From the NCBI GenBank assembly GCA_905250115.1, contig CAJNOI010000014.1, positions 788,232 to 852,231 on the forward strand: DNA of 64,000 nt, given 5' to 3'. The DNA comes from Adineta steineri. Taxonomy: Eukaryota > Rotifera > Eurotatoria > Adinetida > Adinetidae. Under the pieces are notes generated by a model. The model was not told the DNA's origin and searched no databases. It worked only from the letters and a program-made list of their open reading frames with translations. This document shows, piece by piece, positions 1 through 11,509 of this stretch. The stretch's first letter is position 1, and every line of letters starts with the position of its first letter. A program made the position numbers and the translations under genes.

Positions 1-377
1 AGTAACAGTTTTCACTCATAATTAAACAATTTTTTCAATTAGTTGTATTCTTATTATCTCTAAAAAGTTTGGATCCATCCTAATATGCAGATAATGATAA
101 TTGTTTTAATTGAAATACTGTTAGCCATTAATCTTTTCAAATATGAATTCAAGATATTTCTCTAAATGAATATATTTGGACTTTATTCAATTCATATAAA
201 CATACACGACTGTCTTCTTTTATTTGAAAGCAAAAGATTTTATTCTTTAAAAAAATAGTATAATCAAAGGAGTAAATAATTTTAAAATTTTTGTTACAAC
301 AAAAGACATATATAAAAATTGAAGTTATGATAATTGTTTTCTTTTCAATGGACTTGTCACTAAATTTCGAATTATGT
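1..377. other. Non-coding left edge
   Basis: AT-rich sequence beyond the 3' end of the minus-strand C1q-like gene. I see no coding exon, repeat or RNA gene in it. Confidence 0.5.
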
Positions 378-1844
378 TTAACTATGTTTTACATAGCTTG
401 ATTTGAAAACACTAACGATGATACTGGGCACAGCTGACTCCTTATGCGGTTTGGAGGCAACTAAGCCGGCTGTACCGTTTGTCATATCTGTAGAAAATGC
501 AATTTCGATTTTATCGCCAGCTTTGATTACGATAGCAACTTGGGAAACTAAAACAGAAGTATCTTTATTTACCGTTTGAATGGTGTTCGAATTTGCTATG
601 TCCTTTCCATTTAGTTTCATCCACAAGTGTACATCGCCAATACCATCTTCTTTATCACTTCCACACTGAGCAGCAGCCATCATAAAGTAAGTTCCCGACT
701 CTTCGAATTCAAGAATACCATTATCATTTTTGATACATTCTAAACCGTCATTGTTATCAAGTTTAACTGTTTTTGGAGTTATACAACCCCATTGTGTTTC
801 TGAACTAGATAGTTGTGCATATGGAATTGGTTTTTCTTCGTGAAGCAATTGAAATGTTGAAAACAGTATACTAAGCACTCTTGGTTCCTTCTCTGGCGTC
901 GAGACAATCGCACCTAGTTTCTTATTTGTAGTTGAGAACATCATTTGGATTTTATCGTTAGCTTCAAGTTTAATCGCTACCTGACTAATTACGATTGCTG
1001 CACTACCATTGCGGATAGTTTGAATTGAGTTACTGTTTGGTATATCTTTTCCATTGCGCCGCATCCATAAATGAATTTCACCCGATGCATGAGTACCTTC
1101 AGCGCTTCCAACCTCGGTATTAGCTAACAAAAAATAAACACCTGCTTTACTGTACTTGATGGCTCCAGATTCGTCATCCGTTGTTGTATCTATTTTATTG
1201 GCTGCAATAACACCATCGAGTATAATCACCTCTGGATCCGAGCTATCCAAGTGAGTTTTCGAGCTGAATAGCACTGCATAAGGAATTGTGTTAGTACCAT
1301 GACTGAGTTGGATAATCGTGAATATTACACTAGGAACTAAGGGTTCCTTTTCTGGTTGTGTAGCAATCAAGCCAAGACGGGTACATTCTTCATCTGCGTG
1401 ACCTGAGTAAACTACTTCGAATTTATAATTTGCAGAAGCCTGAAAAGCTACTGAATACACAAAAACCGATGTACTTCCATGATCAACCGATTGTATACCA
1501 TTTGAGTCAGGCACATTGGCACCATCTTGTCGCATCCATATATCAACTTGTCCTTTACCGTTTCTACGTGGACCACCAATTTGAGCGCCCAACACTAGGA
1601 GATAAACACCGTCCTTTTCAGTTACAAACGTGCCATTGTAGAAGGCAGTGAAATCACGCGATCCATCATTACTATTGTATGTGATTACTTTTCCTTTTGA
1701 GCCACTTATTTGACTCTTTGAACTTGATCCTTGAAAGTATGCAACGTTATCAATTATTTTGTCATTACCTTCAGTGATCAATAATTCGTTGCAAAGGACA
1801 AATAATACCAATATTATGCTTAATATGTTGTGTTGTTTTTCCAT
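378..1844 (-). CDS. Secreted protein with three C1q/TNF-like jelly-roll repeats
   Basis: A single-exon 488-residue protein starting at a true ATG. Residues 1-26 are a signal peptide with a hydrophobic core (ILSIILVLFVL). The rest is three tandem modules of about 145-150 residues, at roughly 30-180, 185-335 and 340-485. Each module repeats the order 'G-x-Y-x-L', a W-M-R/K-x-N/D-G strand, '(D/N)SN-x-IQ', a V-S/Y-x-VA strand and a closing 'KEP/KES-x-VPSII' segment. This strand order and the central Trp/Gly signature resemble C1q/TNF-superfamily globular domains; that is an inference from pattern, not a search. Module 1 is the most diverged, modules 2 and 3 are closer. The likely role is extracellular binding. 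No collagen stalk is present. The next gene on the right is more than 2 kb away, so it probably has its own promoter. Confidence 0.7.
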   Translation of the reverse strand: MEKQHNILSIILVLFVLCNELLITEGNDKIIDNVAYFQGSSSKSQISGSKGKVITYNSNDGSRDFTAFYNGTFVTEKDGVYLLVLGAQIGGPRRNGKGQVDIWMRQDGANVPDSNGIQSVDHGSTSVFVYSVAFQASANYKFEVVYSGHADEECTRLGLIATQPEKEPLVPSVIFTIIQLSHGTNTIPYAVLFSSKTHLDSSDPEVIILDGVIAANKIDTTTDDESGAIKYSKAGVYFLLANTEVGSAEGTHASGEIHLWMRRNGKDIPNSNSIQTIRNGSAAIVISQVAIKLEANDKIQMMFSTTNKKLGAIVSTPEKEPRVLSILFSTFQLLHEEKPIPYAQLSSSETQWGCITPKTVKLDNNDGLECIKNDNGILEFEESGTYFMMAAAQCGSDKEDGIGDVHLWMKLNGKDIANSNTIQTVNKDTSVLVSQVAIVIKAGDKIEIAFSTDMTNGTAGLVASKPHKESAVPSIIVSVFKSSYVKHS

Positions 1845-4200
1845 GTTATAAAAATGAAACTTATTGTGTAAGTTTATTTTAAATATAAATAATATAAAAA
1901 CAACCAGTGTTTGTTTGAAACAAAAAATACTGTTATCTCAATGCCGAATAATATAATGAAAAAGAATTCTTAATATTTTTTTTATCCAAAAGCTCACCTT
2001 TAAATAATAACTCGAGAAGGATCGTTTAATAGCTGTAATAGATAAGAAGCAGGCGAACGTCTTCGAGTGAGATTGATGATTATACCAAAAAATGCATCAT
2101 CGTCACAATGATATTACTGTCATGTGATATTATTCTTCTTATCATCTTTTGTTTTTTATGTATATACACAATTCTTTTCTAACTTCAAGAGGAGCGGTAG
2201 GCATACAAGATTTTAAATAAAGTTTTATAATTGTTGAAATGATGGCCCATCACAGCTGCATACTAAACTCGTATATGCCGATTATTTTTTCATATTCATT
2301 ACCAATAGAGAAAGTAAAAACATAGAACAGCGATATGCGACTCGAGGATCAGAGCAAATAAAGAGATGCAAAGTATCACACCAGCTGATGTTTAGGGCCA
2401 ATGTATACAAAACGATATTTCCAACAGATAAGAATGAGAAGACAAAAGCAAACTCAAATTATTGTGCTTGACAAAAGTACGAGGTATAATTTCAAAAAAA
2501 AGGTGTTGTATGATACTCTAACAGATTCTCTTTATGGAAATGAAATACTTGAAGTATTTTTTGGTTCAGTACAAAATAGAAATTTGTACCAAACCAACTT
2601 TTAATAATCAATACAAAGGTTTGATAAAAGGAACCCTGTTCCGAACCAGTTCAGTATCTGATGTTTCACACTGATTCTTTATTTCGTTAACCAAGAAATC
2701 AATGGACAACGAAGGATTCTGTCTATATGCTTATGTGATCTAGGCTTGCTGTTTTTGATATACATAGAGCTCTAATTACCTAGAAGATACACTCTAAATT
2801 GTCTGAGCATATCAACAGGTTTACTCTTCTTATAAAATAAATGAAACCACTATTTTATTACCGAGGTCAACCTATAATGAAAAGTAAAATGATTAATATT
2901 ATATAATAAAGTTGCCTCCGATTTCAGCATGTAAGTAAGCATGCGTGGAGCTCGAGAAGGAACCGAAAGGCCCGGTCTCGGTATTCTCGGACTTGGTCAT
3001 TCTTGCTACGGCGCATCCTGGGCTCGGCCGTAATTTTGATGGCTGAGGCGAATTTTTAGTGACGTACGTTAATAAAAAGTAATATATATATCATCCATTG
3101 AACTTCTCTGTGGACTTCGTCTTGAGATAAAGATATATGGATGAATATGTGAAAATGTTATTTTGAAAATAGATCGATCTGCCTTAAAAAAAGACAAATA
3201 CAATATATTGATCTCAACAATTTCTTTTCAGGAATCGATTCATATAATCAATATAAATAATCTTTTCGAAATATGTTTAGAAAACAAAACTCTAAATGCA
3301 AAAATTTTATTTTGTCCACATGATTCATCTTATTTATTTTTAATTAACAATCTGATCAGGTCTCTATATACCTTATGAATACTTTGAGAAAAGTAAGTGT
3401 TTTTGATATCATATATTGGTTAGCTTGATATTCACTATGTAACAGTAAATTGATTTCGTATGAGCTGAGCCAAAGTTTGTGTTGATTAAAACAGTGTTCA
3501 GTACTTCGTATCGTACTGCTGTATACATATACACAATATCAAAAAAATTAGAGGTAGACGTTTTTCATTTGACTTTGAAATTGAATGCTTCAGTTAACAA
3601 TGAAATAAAATTAAGTACAATAAGAGTTTGAATATCGGTAGATATCGATGTATATGAATAATTAGAATGAGTATTCAATGTATTCTTTACATTCATATCT
3701 ATATCGTCATTCACAGTTACGTACTCACACGTATGGATTACTTTTGATCCATTGTTCATTAAGAGTGATTGATAACTTCAGCCGAATATCACGTTACCAC
3801 AATTATTGATCTTTTAAATTCATATGTAAATATTTGATAATTAGATATCTCAGATTTCAACAAAATATTCCCTCTACATTGACTCTCATCCTGAGAATGT
3901 GGGCTTGGGTATGAGTGGATGCGGCTTTCTTCTTTTTTCTCAAAAAAGTATATAGTATCGTTCTGTGTACTTTTCATACATATATAAATTTTCTAATACA
4001 ACTTAAACGCTCTACTAGGACTGATAGTTGTTTAATCGAATGTACAAAAATAAACTTCAACTGCAAATATTCCACAATCAAGATAAAAGCTTTCAATTGT
4101 ATTATTTTTATTAAACAACTCATTATAAAATGATACACAAAAATCTGAATTTCTTGGAAATTAAAATTTATCACAAACTCCTCAACATATGTACTGTTCA
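1845..4200. other. Intergenic, mostly empty
   Basis: No convincing gene. Short open frames at 2401-2604 and 3163-3378 lack protein-like character. It contains a GC-rich island at about 2935-3062 (listed separately) and a GT-rich telomere-like tract at 3897-3923. Confidence 0.5.
2935..3062. other. GC-rich island in AT-rich DNA
   Basis: About 130 bases with clearly higher GC than the surroundings, rich in CGG/GGC/CTCGG words and ending near a GACGTACG palindrome. It has no open frame of useful length. It may be a fragment of a mobile element or a foreign insertion. Confidence 0.45.
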
Positions 4201-5478
4201 TCAAAATAGTGTTTCTAAGAGTCGTTCTCGTCCAACATTTGTCAATCGTAATCTTGATACATAATCATCTCGATTAATATAACCACCACACATTCGCCGA
4301 TGTCCGGTAAATGCTGATCGTCCATGTAAAACTCTCCAATTATCAAAAATTACTGCTCGTCCCGGCCGCAACTGTTCCCACATTTCACCATCCTTTCTTG
4401 TCAAGATCTCGTTCCATTTTCGAATAGCATCGTAAAAAAGTGTCACATCATTAGGATCACTCCACTGATCCATAATGCTTCGGTCTTCATTATTCCATCG
4501 AATTTGTTGTAATTGTCCAGTACTGTTATCATGCGTAAATATTGAACGCGGCATAGATGGTTGAATGAATGTTTCTTTGTTACCACTACTATGTGAAGGA
4601 ATTGGAATATGCGACAAGATTCGATAGGCATTTGGATCTTCTTCGCATAAAATCTGAGCGGCACGAAAACCATCGACTAACAATGATTTCCCACCTTCAC
4701 CATCAAATTCAAGTAAATGGAAAAGCTGCAATCCTGCTGGATCAGTAAAGTAAGTTGTGTCGGTGTGAGCACCAATTTTTAGACCGGTGTATGCAAGATC
4801 TGCTTTTGCTAAGTTCGAAGTAAAGTCCCAAAAACCACCATAGTGAGTTGTTCGAATAAATGCAATTCGACAGAGAAGTTTTTGAGTTGATTCTGGATTG
4901 ACAGGGATCCCATCAATAAAACAGAATCCATATTTTTCAATCTTTGACGTCCATTCAGCGACTCCATCATCAGACTTCATCACAGTGTCATACTCGACGA
5001 CAGGTGGATTTTGTTGAATCTCATGATTCCATAGTTGTTTTTTAGGTAGAAATGTCTTCTGAAAACGAGGATTATATGAATGTCGTTGCAACCACGACCA
5101 TGGGTAGAAACTAGTATGAGTTTGGTGATTCCAGTGAATCGTTAGTCCGTCTTTAGACTGTTCGATAGCCGTCGATTTGATGTCACTTGGAATTTCGAAT
5201 GTATTCAATAATCGTTGTTTCGTCAATGGATGTAAGCATTGCTCACATTGGCAGTGATCACGTAGCCAAATATTATGGTACGTGCTTGCTATATTGTCTG
5301 CCCAAGATACTCGAACAGATGTTGGTGATATTAAAACTTGATCATAATGAATAGGATATTTCTCGACGATAGTTTTGGGAACAATCGAAGCCATATGTTG
5401 GCCTCGCTTTATCGTTAAAGTTTGCCGTGGAAAAAAGCGTAACGCTCTGAGAACCATTCCGTGAAGATTGTTTGCCAT
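4201..5478 (-). CDS. TMLHE: Trimethyllysine dioxygenase, mitochondrial (TMLHE-like)
   Basis: A single-exon 425-residue Fe(II)/2-oxoglutarate dioxygenase, close to the 421 residues of the human enzyme. The family hydroxylates N6-trimethyllysine to 3-hydroxy-trimethyllysine, the first step of carnitine synthesis, in mitochondria. The N-terminal 30 residues are basic and Arg/Phe-rich, as expected for a targeting peptide. Residues 70-83 (NIWLRDHCQCEQC-LH) form the N-terminal zinc site with Cys76, Cys78, Cys81 and His83. The iron triad is visible as His238 and Asp240 (HTDTTYF) and His385 (DNWRVLHGR). The segment after it (FTGHRRMCGGYINRDD) matches trimethyllysine dioxygenase rather than gamma-butyrobetaine dioxygenase, which lacks this ending. 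The start is an in-frame ATG and the stop is TGA. The absence of introns is mildly unusual for this window. Confidence 0.88.
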   Translation of the reverse strand: MANNLHGMVLRALRFFPRQTLTIKRGQHMASIVPKTIVEKYPIHYDQVLISPTSVRVSWADNIASTYHNIWLRDHCQCEQCLHPLTKQRLLNTFEIPSDIKSTAIEQSKDGLTIHWNHQTHTSFYPWSWLQRHSYNPRFQKTFLPKKQLWNHEIQQNPPVVEYDTVMKSDDGVAEWTSKIEKYGFCFIDGIPVNPESTQKLLCRIAFIRTTHYGGFWDFTSNLAKADLAYTGLKIGAHTDTTYFTDPAGLQLFHLLEFDGEGGKSLLVDGFRAAQILCEEDPNAYRILSHIPIPSHSSGNKETFIQPSMPRSIFTHDNSTGQLQQIRWNNEDRSIMDQWSDPNDVTLFYDAIRKWNEILTRKDGEMWEQLRPGRAVIFDNWRVLHGRSAFTGHRRMCGGYINRDDYVSRLRLTNVGRERLLETLF

Positions 5479-7414
5479 TGGTAGGATAGAAAATTAGTAA
5501 TAACTAAAAGAATACCAAAGATATTATTTCTTGAATTTACACACTCTCAATACGGATGACATTATCTTTATTGTATTTTGAAGAAATAGCATAAAAATAT
5601 AGTTTTATCTCTAATCCAATACTTAGATTTCTGATCGAGATGTTTAGGTGGATAAGGCAGAGATCCTTCAGCTCAGATAGGTACAATGGTCATACACTCA
5701 CTGATATCATCCAGTTTTTGTCGGATTGATTATTTTTCCAGACAAAATAAAACGATACATTAGGGATAGATATCAAAATATAACCGAACTACAGCTATTC
5801 TCAAACTTCGACTTTCTCTAGAATAAAGTAGGTAAGTACTCTTAATTCTCGTTCTTAATTCAAGAGATAAGTAGCAAACTTGTCAGTGATATAAATGTCT
5901 CGCATCGAAAGTGTTTCAACGATATACTTACACGGTTAATTTCGCCGACTCAAATGCTAAAAACGTAGGTTTTTAAATACCTCTTCCTTTTGTATATGCT
6001 TAAATAGAAAAAAAAATACTTACTCATGATGTAAGCGTAGGCTCTTATCTATACTATTGTTATGATACAAAACTTGTGACTACTGAGATTTAAAGGAATG
6101 GAATTTGTCACATGGTCATTTTTATTTACTAAATTCTTTGCATCGTGACAAAGATAACAGAACTTTGTATGAATAATAATGTATATATATTTATATAAGT
6201 CATACGACATGAATCGAACTTTCATTTTGCGAACTTTATATGAATCATCTGACATATCTCATTGTAAAATAATAAGAACGAGTTATCAGATAAAATGGGG
6301 CAGATTTTCGTACAGGTTATAGTCATTTTGTTAAATTTTAATATACTTTCAATAGTATTTCAATGTTCATATCAACGTATTTTTTAAAACTCTATTTAAT
6401 AGAAAATCGAAGTGTACTTATTAGTACTTTACTTTCATGAGATTATGAAATAATTGTTCAGTTCATACAGACATCCTTACAATATTTTTTTATATTTTAA
6501 CTGGTTTCTTTTTGCACTGACGACGTCTCTTTTCGTGATACTCTGCACATTTTCGTCGTTCTGTATAAACGCAGATCTTCAAAACATCGACATAAATACG
6601 TTTATCATATAAGAAAAACAAAAGAAAAAGAAGAAGTAACACAGGTGTGCATAATAGATCTTGTATCAGACAACAACAACAACAAGAAAACACATCAGGT
6701 GATACCTACTAGATTACGAGTGTTTAATTCACGATTTTTCTTCGATGTATTGACGTAAGGTTGTGGAAATATAATAATAAAAGTTTGGGATGGTTATCAT
6801 AGACTTTACATCAGATAATTGCTAATTTTGGCGGAGTGAATTTAAACATTAATGAAGCTTCACTTTTCAAAAGTTTCTTCTCGACAAAGCAAGACAAACT
6901 ACAAAAATTCGATGCAAGGGAGAAAGTGCAGAATCTTAGAGGGTCCTACAGAATGCTAGGAAATTTTATAGGATCTTAGAATTCTCAATCTAAACGCTTA
7001 TATATATATATACTGCTATTTTTAGCAAGCCTGCTAAAACAAATCAACAACTAATAAAAAAAAATCTAATAATATCTTCCGTAATTTTATAATTGAGAAT
7101 CCTTTTTTTAGATATCGTGAAGTTACAAATGAACCATATCATATATTATTTTAGCTTTGGATATTATACCATTGCTGCTATCTCTCTCAACACATTTGAA
7201 TCGAAGAATAATAAATATTTTTGAGAATAACAGATATGAAAAAAAAAGAAATAATAACTTAATTTTATCAAACACCTTATTTTGGATAAATGATAATAGA
7301 ATGTCGTTCTCAGATGTTTTTTCTTCTCATGAAACTTGCGCAAATAACAAAACGTTTTTAGATAGATATTTATGATGTTTTTCTTTTCATGATAATTGTA
7401 TGATTTATTGAAAA
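5479..7414. other. Intergenic, no gene seen
   Basis: AT-rich DNA between the divergently oriented TMLHE and astacin genes, so it should hold both promoters. A minus-strand open frame at 6490-6693 encodes a hydrophobic stretch with a basic tail, but it begins with GTG and has no clear splice context. Confidence 0.45.
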
Positions 7415-8382
7415 ATGTTTATGAAAATCTATATACTTTTGAGTTTAGTCTCGCTCTTATGCAAGGCAAACGTTATACCTGTTCAAGACCCGAAAAATGT
7501 TCCTAATCTATTTAATTTACCTGGGATGTTAGCAAACAATCGAAGTGATATTCAATTAATTGAAGGTGATGTTGCATTACCTGTGCATACTGGTCGTACA
7601 GTATATACTCCTTCTCCAAAATGGCCTAATGGTATTGTACCTTTTGAATTCGATGGACCATTCACAGATGAACAAAAAAATATTATTATCGGTGCAATGA
7701 CAACTATTAGTCAAAATACAAACAATTGTATTCGATTTGTTTCGCGTGCCAATAATCCAGTCTGGTTACGAATTCATTCTGGACAAGGGTAAGATGAATG
7801 GAAAATTATGTTTTTTCTTCTTCTATAAATACAAACAATTTAATAAATCTAGATGTTGGTCATATATGGGAAAGGCTTTCAGTAGTGGTAAACAAGATCT
7901 ATCATTACAGATTCCTGGTTGTGTACATCATTCGGTTTCTTTACATGAATTTTTACATGCACTTGGTTTTGTTCATGAGCATACACGTCCTGATCGTGAT
8001 ACATATGTTCGTGTCTATTATGAAAATATTGAATCGAGTTAGATAAAAACGTAATGAGAAAGTTTGTGTTAATTTTTTATCTTTTTTACAGGTCAATCGT
8101 ATGCATTCGATAAATTTCCTTCAAATCAAGTGAACACATATAATCAAGCATATGATTATGGTATTAATCTCGTTCTAAGGCATTTTACAGATTCATAAAG
8201 ACTTCTATTTTATTTTAGGGTCAATCATGCACTATCGAAGTGATGCTTTTTCAATCAATGGTCGCCCAACCGTTAAGCCTGTGTTAGCTGGATATGAAAA
8301 TTGGGAACCTTTTATGGGTCGTGGTGATAAAATGAGTGCTCAAGATATTCAAAAATTAAAAGCATACTATGGATGTCCATAA
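7415..8382 (+). CDS. Astacin-family zinc metalloprotease (secreted, four exons)
   Basis: Four exons, 7415-7788, 7853-8037, 8092-8160 and 8219-8382, join in matching phases with GT-AG introns of 54-64 bases and give 263 residues. Residues 1-18 are a signal peptide and about 19-70 a propeptide. The catalytic domain begins near 'KWPNGIVPFEFDG'. The zinc motif is His156, His160 and His166 with catalytic Glu157 (HEFLHALGFVHEH), followed by TRPDRD as in all astacins, and the Met-turn is SIMHY (Met213). The CWSYMGK segment before the zinc helix is also typical. The protein ends at YGCP, right after the protease domain, so there are no EGF or CUB modules. Astacins cleave extracellular proteins in digestion or matrix processing; which of these applies here is not visible. 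Confidence 0.9.
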
Positions 8383-9592
8383 TAATAAATCTGAATTGTT
8401 TGTTTTATGTTTTTAAAATAAACGATTATGAGAGAAATGGTACTAAGATAAGAGTCAAATACTAAAAAAAGACTTGACGGTGAGACATGAATCTTAGCGA
8501 TAAATGAAGCATTTGAATTCACACTTAAGCTATTCGTATAATAGTTTCTATTGTGTAGGTTGTTGATCTTGAGATTAGATGGCTGTGAGTGTGAACGATA
8601 AGACCATTTCACTTACACCCCAGATAATACAGATCTTTGACATAAGACGTGCCATTTGCCACATTGTTTAAGATATAAAATATATGTTTCTGTTATATTC
8701 TCTAACTCCAAGATTAATTGAAATGAATCTATCGAGTAACAATGCTTGATACAATTAACCGATACCTAGTCTATTTATTCACTTGAAGATGTGATGCAGC
8801 TGCTCTAGTAAGTTCCACAGTATTACTTATTCAGCTTTATCCAATAGTATATGTGGATTTTCTGTAACTCAAACTGTATATATGATGAGAAAAGCGAAAA
8901 TAGTTGTTTTTTTCTATATACACTGTAGCGGATTTGCTAGGTTTATATATAGTTGTTTAGAAATAGAAACTTTTTTTAGGAATTTGGTTGATAACTTTTG
9001 TTTCATGTTGTTTTGAAGATAAATTACGCGAATGTTAAATAAGTCTAATGATCACAATGACAAAGCGAAAACTTTTTTCAAGTTTTATATACCAAAGGTT
9101 CAATCTTCATCTCAATGGTTCATAAAAACTAAGCTAATTTCGATCTGTTGTCCGATATTTAGTATGAAACTTAAACGAGACATTGATAATCGATCTCTAA
9201 ATCTCGCAAAGACTTAATTTATTGTTCAGATAAATCTATCAATACATGTAGGTATTATTAAATATTAAGTTGGTGAATCATCATTTGGCATTTTTAAATA
9301 ATAAAATTCACCGAATTGATACAATAAACAGATATAAATATATGGGTCAATAATACTGATATTCATACGTTACGTTACAATAATGGCCACAATATCTTTT
9401 AAGATATCGACTAAAGAATAAATTTTCATGATTTGCTTTGAACTCAGATATAATTAATTGATTAAGAATTCTATTGATAGATAAACATTTAAATGGAATC
9501 AAAACAATTTAATGCTCGTTTATTAAAAAAATCAACAATTACAAATACTCTCTCATTAGTCTATCAGTGTACATGAATCAATGAATACAATA
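8383..9592. other. Intergenic, convergent gene ends
   Basis: Lies between the 3' ends of the astacin and CmcI-like genes. A weak GT/CA inverted motif of the telomere-like hairpin family sits at 8584-8621. The open frame at 9032-9217 is short and not protein-like. Confidence 0.45.
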
Positions 9593-10337
9593 TCAACAGC
9601 GAAAAGTATCATTTTCATAAACACAAAGACTAATTAGATTAATTTGAAAAACAAAACAAGACATAAAAAACCTAGATAAAGATATATATACAGCAATTTT
9701 CTTAAGCCATCCATTGTGATGAGTACTAAATAAGTATTCTTTTCCGGGATCACTAATAAAACGTCCTTGATCTTCGTTTTTTAAAAACCAATTGACAGCC
9801 TCTTGTGGTCCATTACATGGTCCACCCAATTTCGATTCAGCACAAAACATAGTATGCCATTTATTGGATAATCGAGTATCTTGTACGAGAATATAATTAC
9901 CGATATTTGGCAAATAATTTTGATAATAAACTAATTCATCATAGACACTTTCAGCATAGTGATCACCATCAAGCGAAATAAATACATTTGTAGGTTTCAT
10001 TTCGATAAATGTACGATTAACGATTGACTTTGCTGCTTCTGTTAAACTTCCATGTGGAATAAAAGTTATATAAGAAGCAAGAAGGGGATATCGATTAATA
10101 AAGGCCCTTGCGTCTTCGGTCATATCCATAGTTACAATTTTAAATGGACGAACGTTTTTTGTACTTGCATTATATCGATATTGGTACATGATTGACGCAA
10201 AGAATAGAGTAGCACCGCCGTGATAAGTATCTGTTTCAAAAACTAGATCAATATCTTGATCATGTAGAATCTCGGCCATTGTAATTGCATCATTGGGATT
10301 TTGCAGAAAGGGAATTCCAAGAAATGTTTTCTTCTGC
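9593..10337 (-). CDS. CmcI / cephalosporin-hydroxylase-type methyltransferase-like protein, 3' exon
   Basis: A long terminal exon beginning after a TTTGTTTAG acceptor (first base at 10337) and running to the stop at 9593, about 247 residues. Visible family blocks are GIPFLQNPNDAITMAEIL, the Rossmann-like strand 'DLVFETDTYHGGATLF' (family: VE-x-GT-x-GGS), 'VFISLDGDHYAESVYDEL', 'YILVQDTR', 'GPQEAVNWFL' and 'GWLKK'. These follow the order of bacterial CmcI/RhmC-like SAM-dependent methyltransferases. The last 35 residues are hydrophobic and Cys-containing, unlike bacterial members. No ATG lies in the exon, so at least one 5' exon is missing; a minus-strand candidate with a perfect GTAAGC donor ends at 11766, but its phase does not join directly. 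The substrate is unknown. Confidence 0.65.
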
Positions 10338-11399
10338 CTAAACAAAGAAAAATAACTCAATAATAAAAGTAAAAATAAATTGTTATTTAATAATGTCGAA
10401 CTCGAACGTTGATTTCAAATATTACATATATATTTTATAGATTTAATATTTATCTTTCTACTGAATTTGACGTATTATAAAAATACTCGTACTAGTTATA
10501 CAACATATTTATATTTTTTTGTAAATAAAAATACTTTGATTTAATTCAAGTTTAATTACTGTTGCTACCAATTTACATCAAATTCCTGATTTCTGATTTT
10601 TCTCGAATAAATCTCCAGATATCGATACATATCTTAAAACTAGCAGTTTACTTTCTGTATATAATTAAAACTTATTTTAGAAATAATTTCAACAAAGACG
10701 TCTGCATACTTCACAGTATCTTAAGAATGATTTCTGTTTCTTTACTTTTTTTTTAATATTGTGGAGTATACATATATATTTGTTGAAACTATTTCTGTTA
10801 TAATTGAATTATTATTTCCAAATTATCATATTCCACTCTTTTTTGCAATGATAGACTTCAGAATGATAGTTAATGGTAGCTATAATATTCCTGATTTCCA
10901 CCGTTAGTTCTAATTTATAATTTTGTTTTGAAAATTTTGACACATAGAGTTTAAAATTAGTATCAATTTAGAAGCTGTCATCTTATGGGAACGACTAAAG
11001 AGACCATTAATACAGTTGAATGGAATCTTGAATAATATTTAAAGGTTTCTATACAAATCTATAATGCTTGATCTGCTTATAATATTTTGAAAATATGCAC
11101 ACATGTATGAGAAGATTTTCCATTATTAATATCTACACCAACACTCTAATCGTATTGGTATTGTTATATTCCTAAGTATAGCAATATACATATCGCTAAT
11201 GAAGTATTGATAATATTAAATCGTAGGTTATATCATTAACATAAGTGATCTATCTTCTTAAGATATGTGTTAAGAGAACAATTACTTACACTCAAATTTC
11301 ACAAAACGTCGATTGTTCTAACTAAAACATGTTTATTTTAGATTATATTTTTTTTTCACTAGATTTTTTCTCTCGTTCATGATTTCATTTTATTCACAG

Positions 11400-11509
11400 C
11401 GTCTCGATTTGTGTACACGGTATTGAATATTCAAAATCGATTTAACATCTTCGTTCTCTACGGTAAAAGCATGACAAAAAAATATTATTATGACGCTGTT
11501 ACCCAAGAG
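11400..11509 (+). other. Possible orphan exon
   Basis: A 110-base segment is open in one frame between a pyrimidine-rich acceptor (TTATTCACAG) and a GTATGA donor. The encoded peptide (about 36 residues, containing NRFNIFVLYGKSMTKKYYYD) has better composition than random AT-rich frames. No partner exon was found and no family is recognised. Confidence 0.22.

Noticed and set aside
6490-6693. Minus-strand frame with Cys cluster, hydrophobic run and basic tail
   Set aside because: It starts with GTG, the Cys run is a CAA/TTG microsatellite, and no convincing acceptor or first exon is near.
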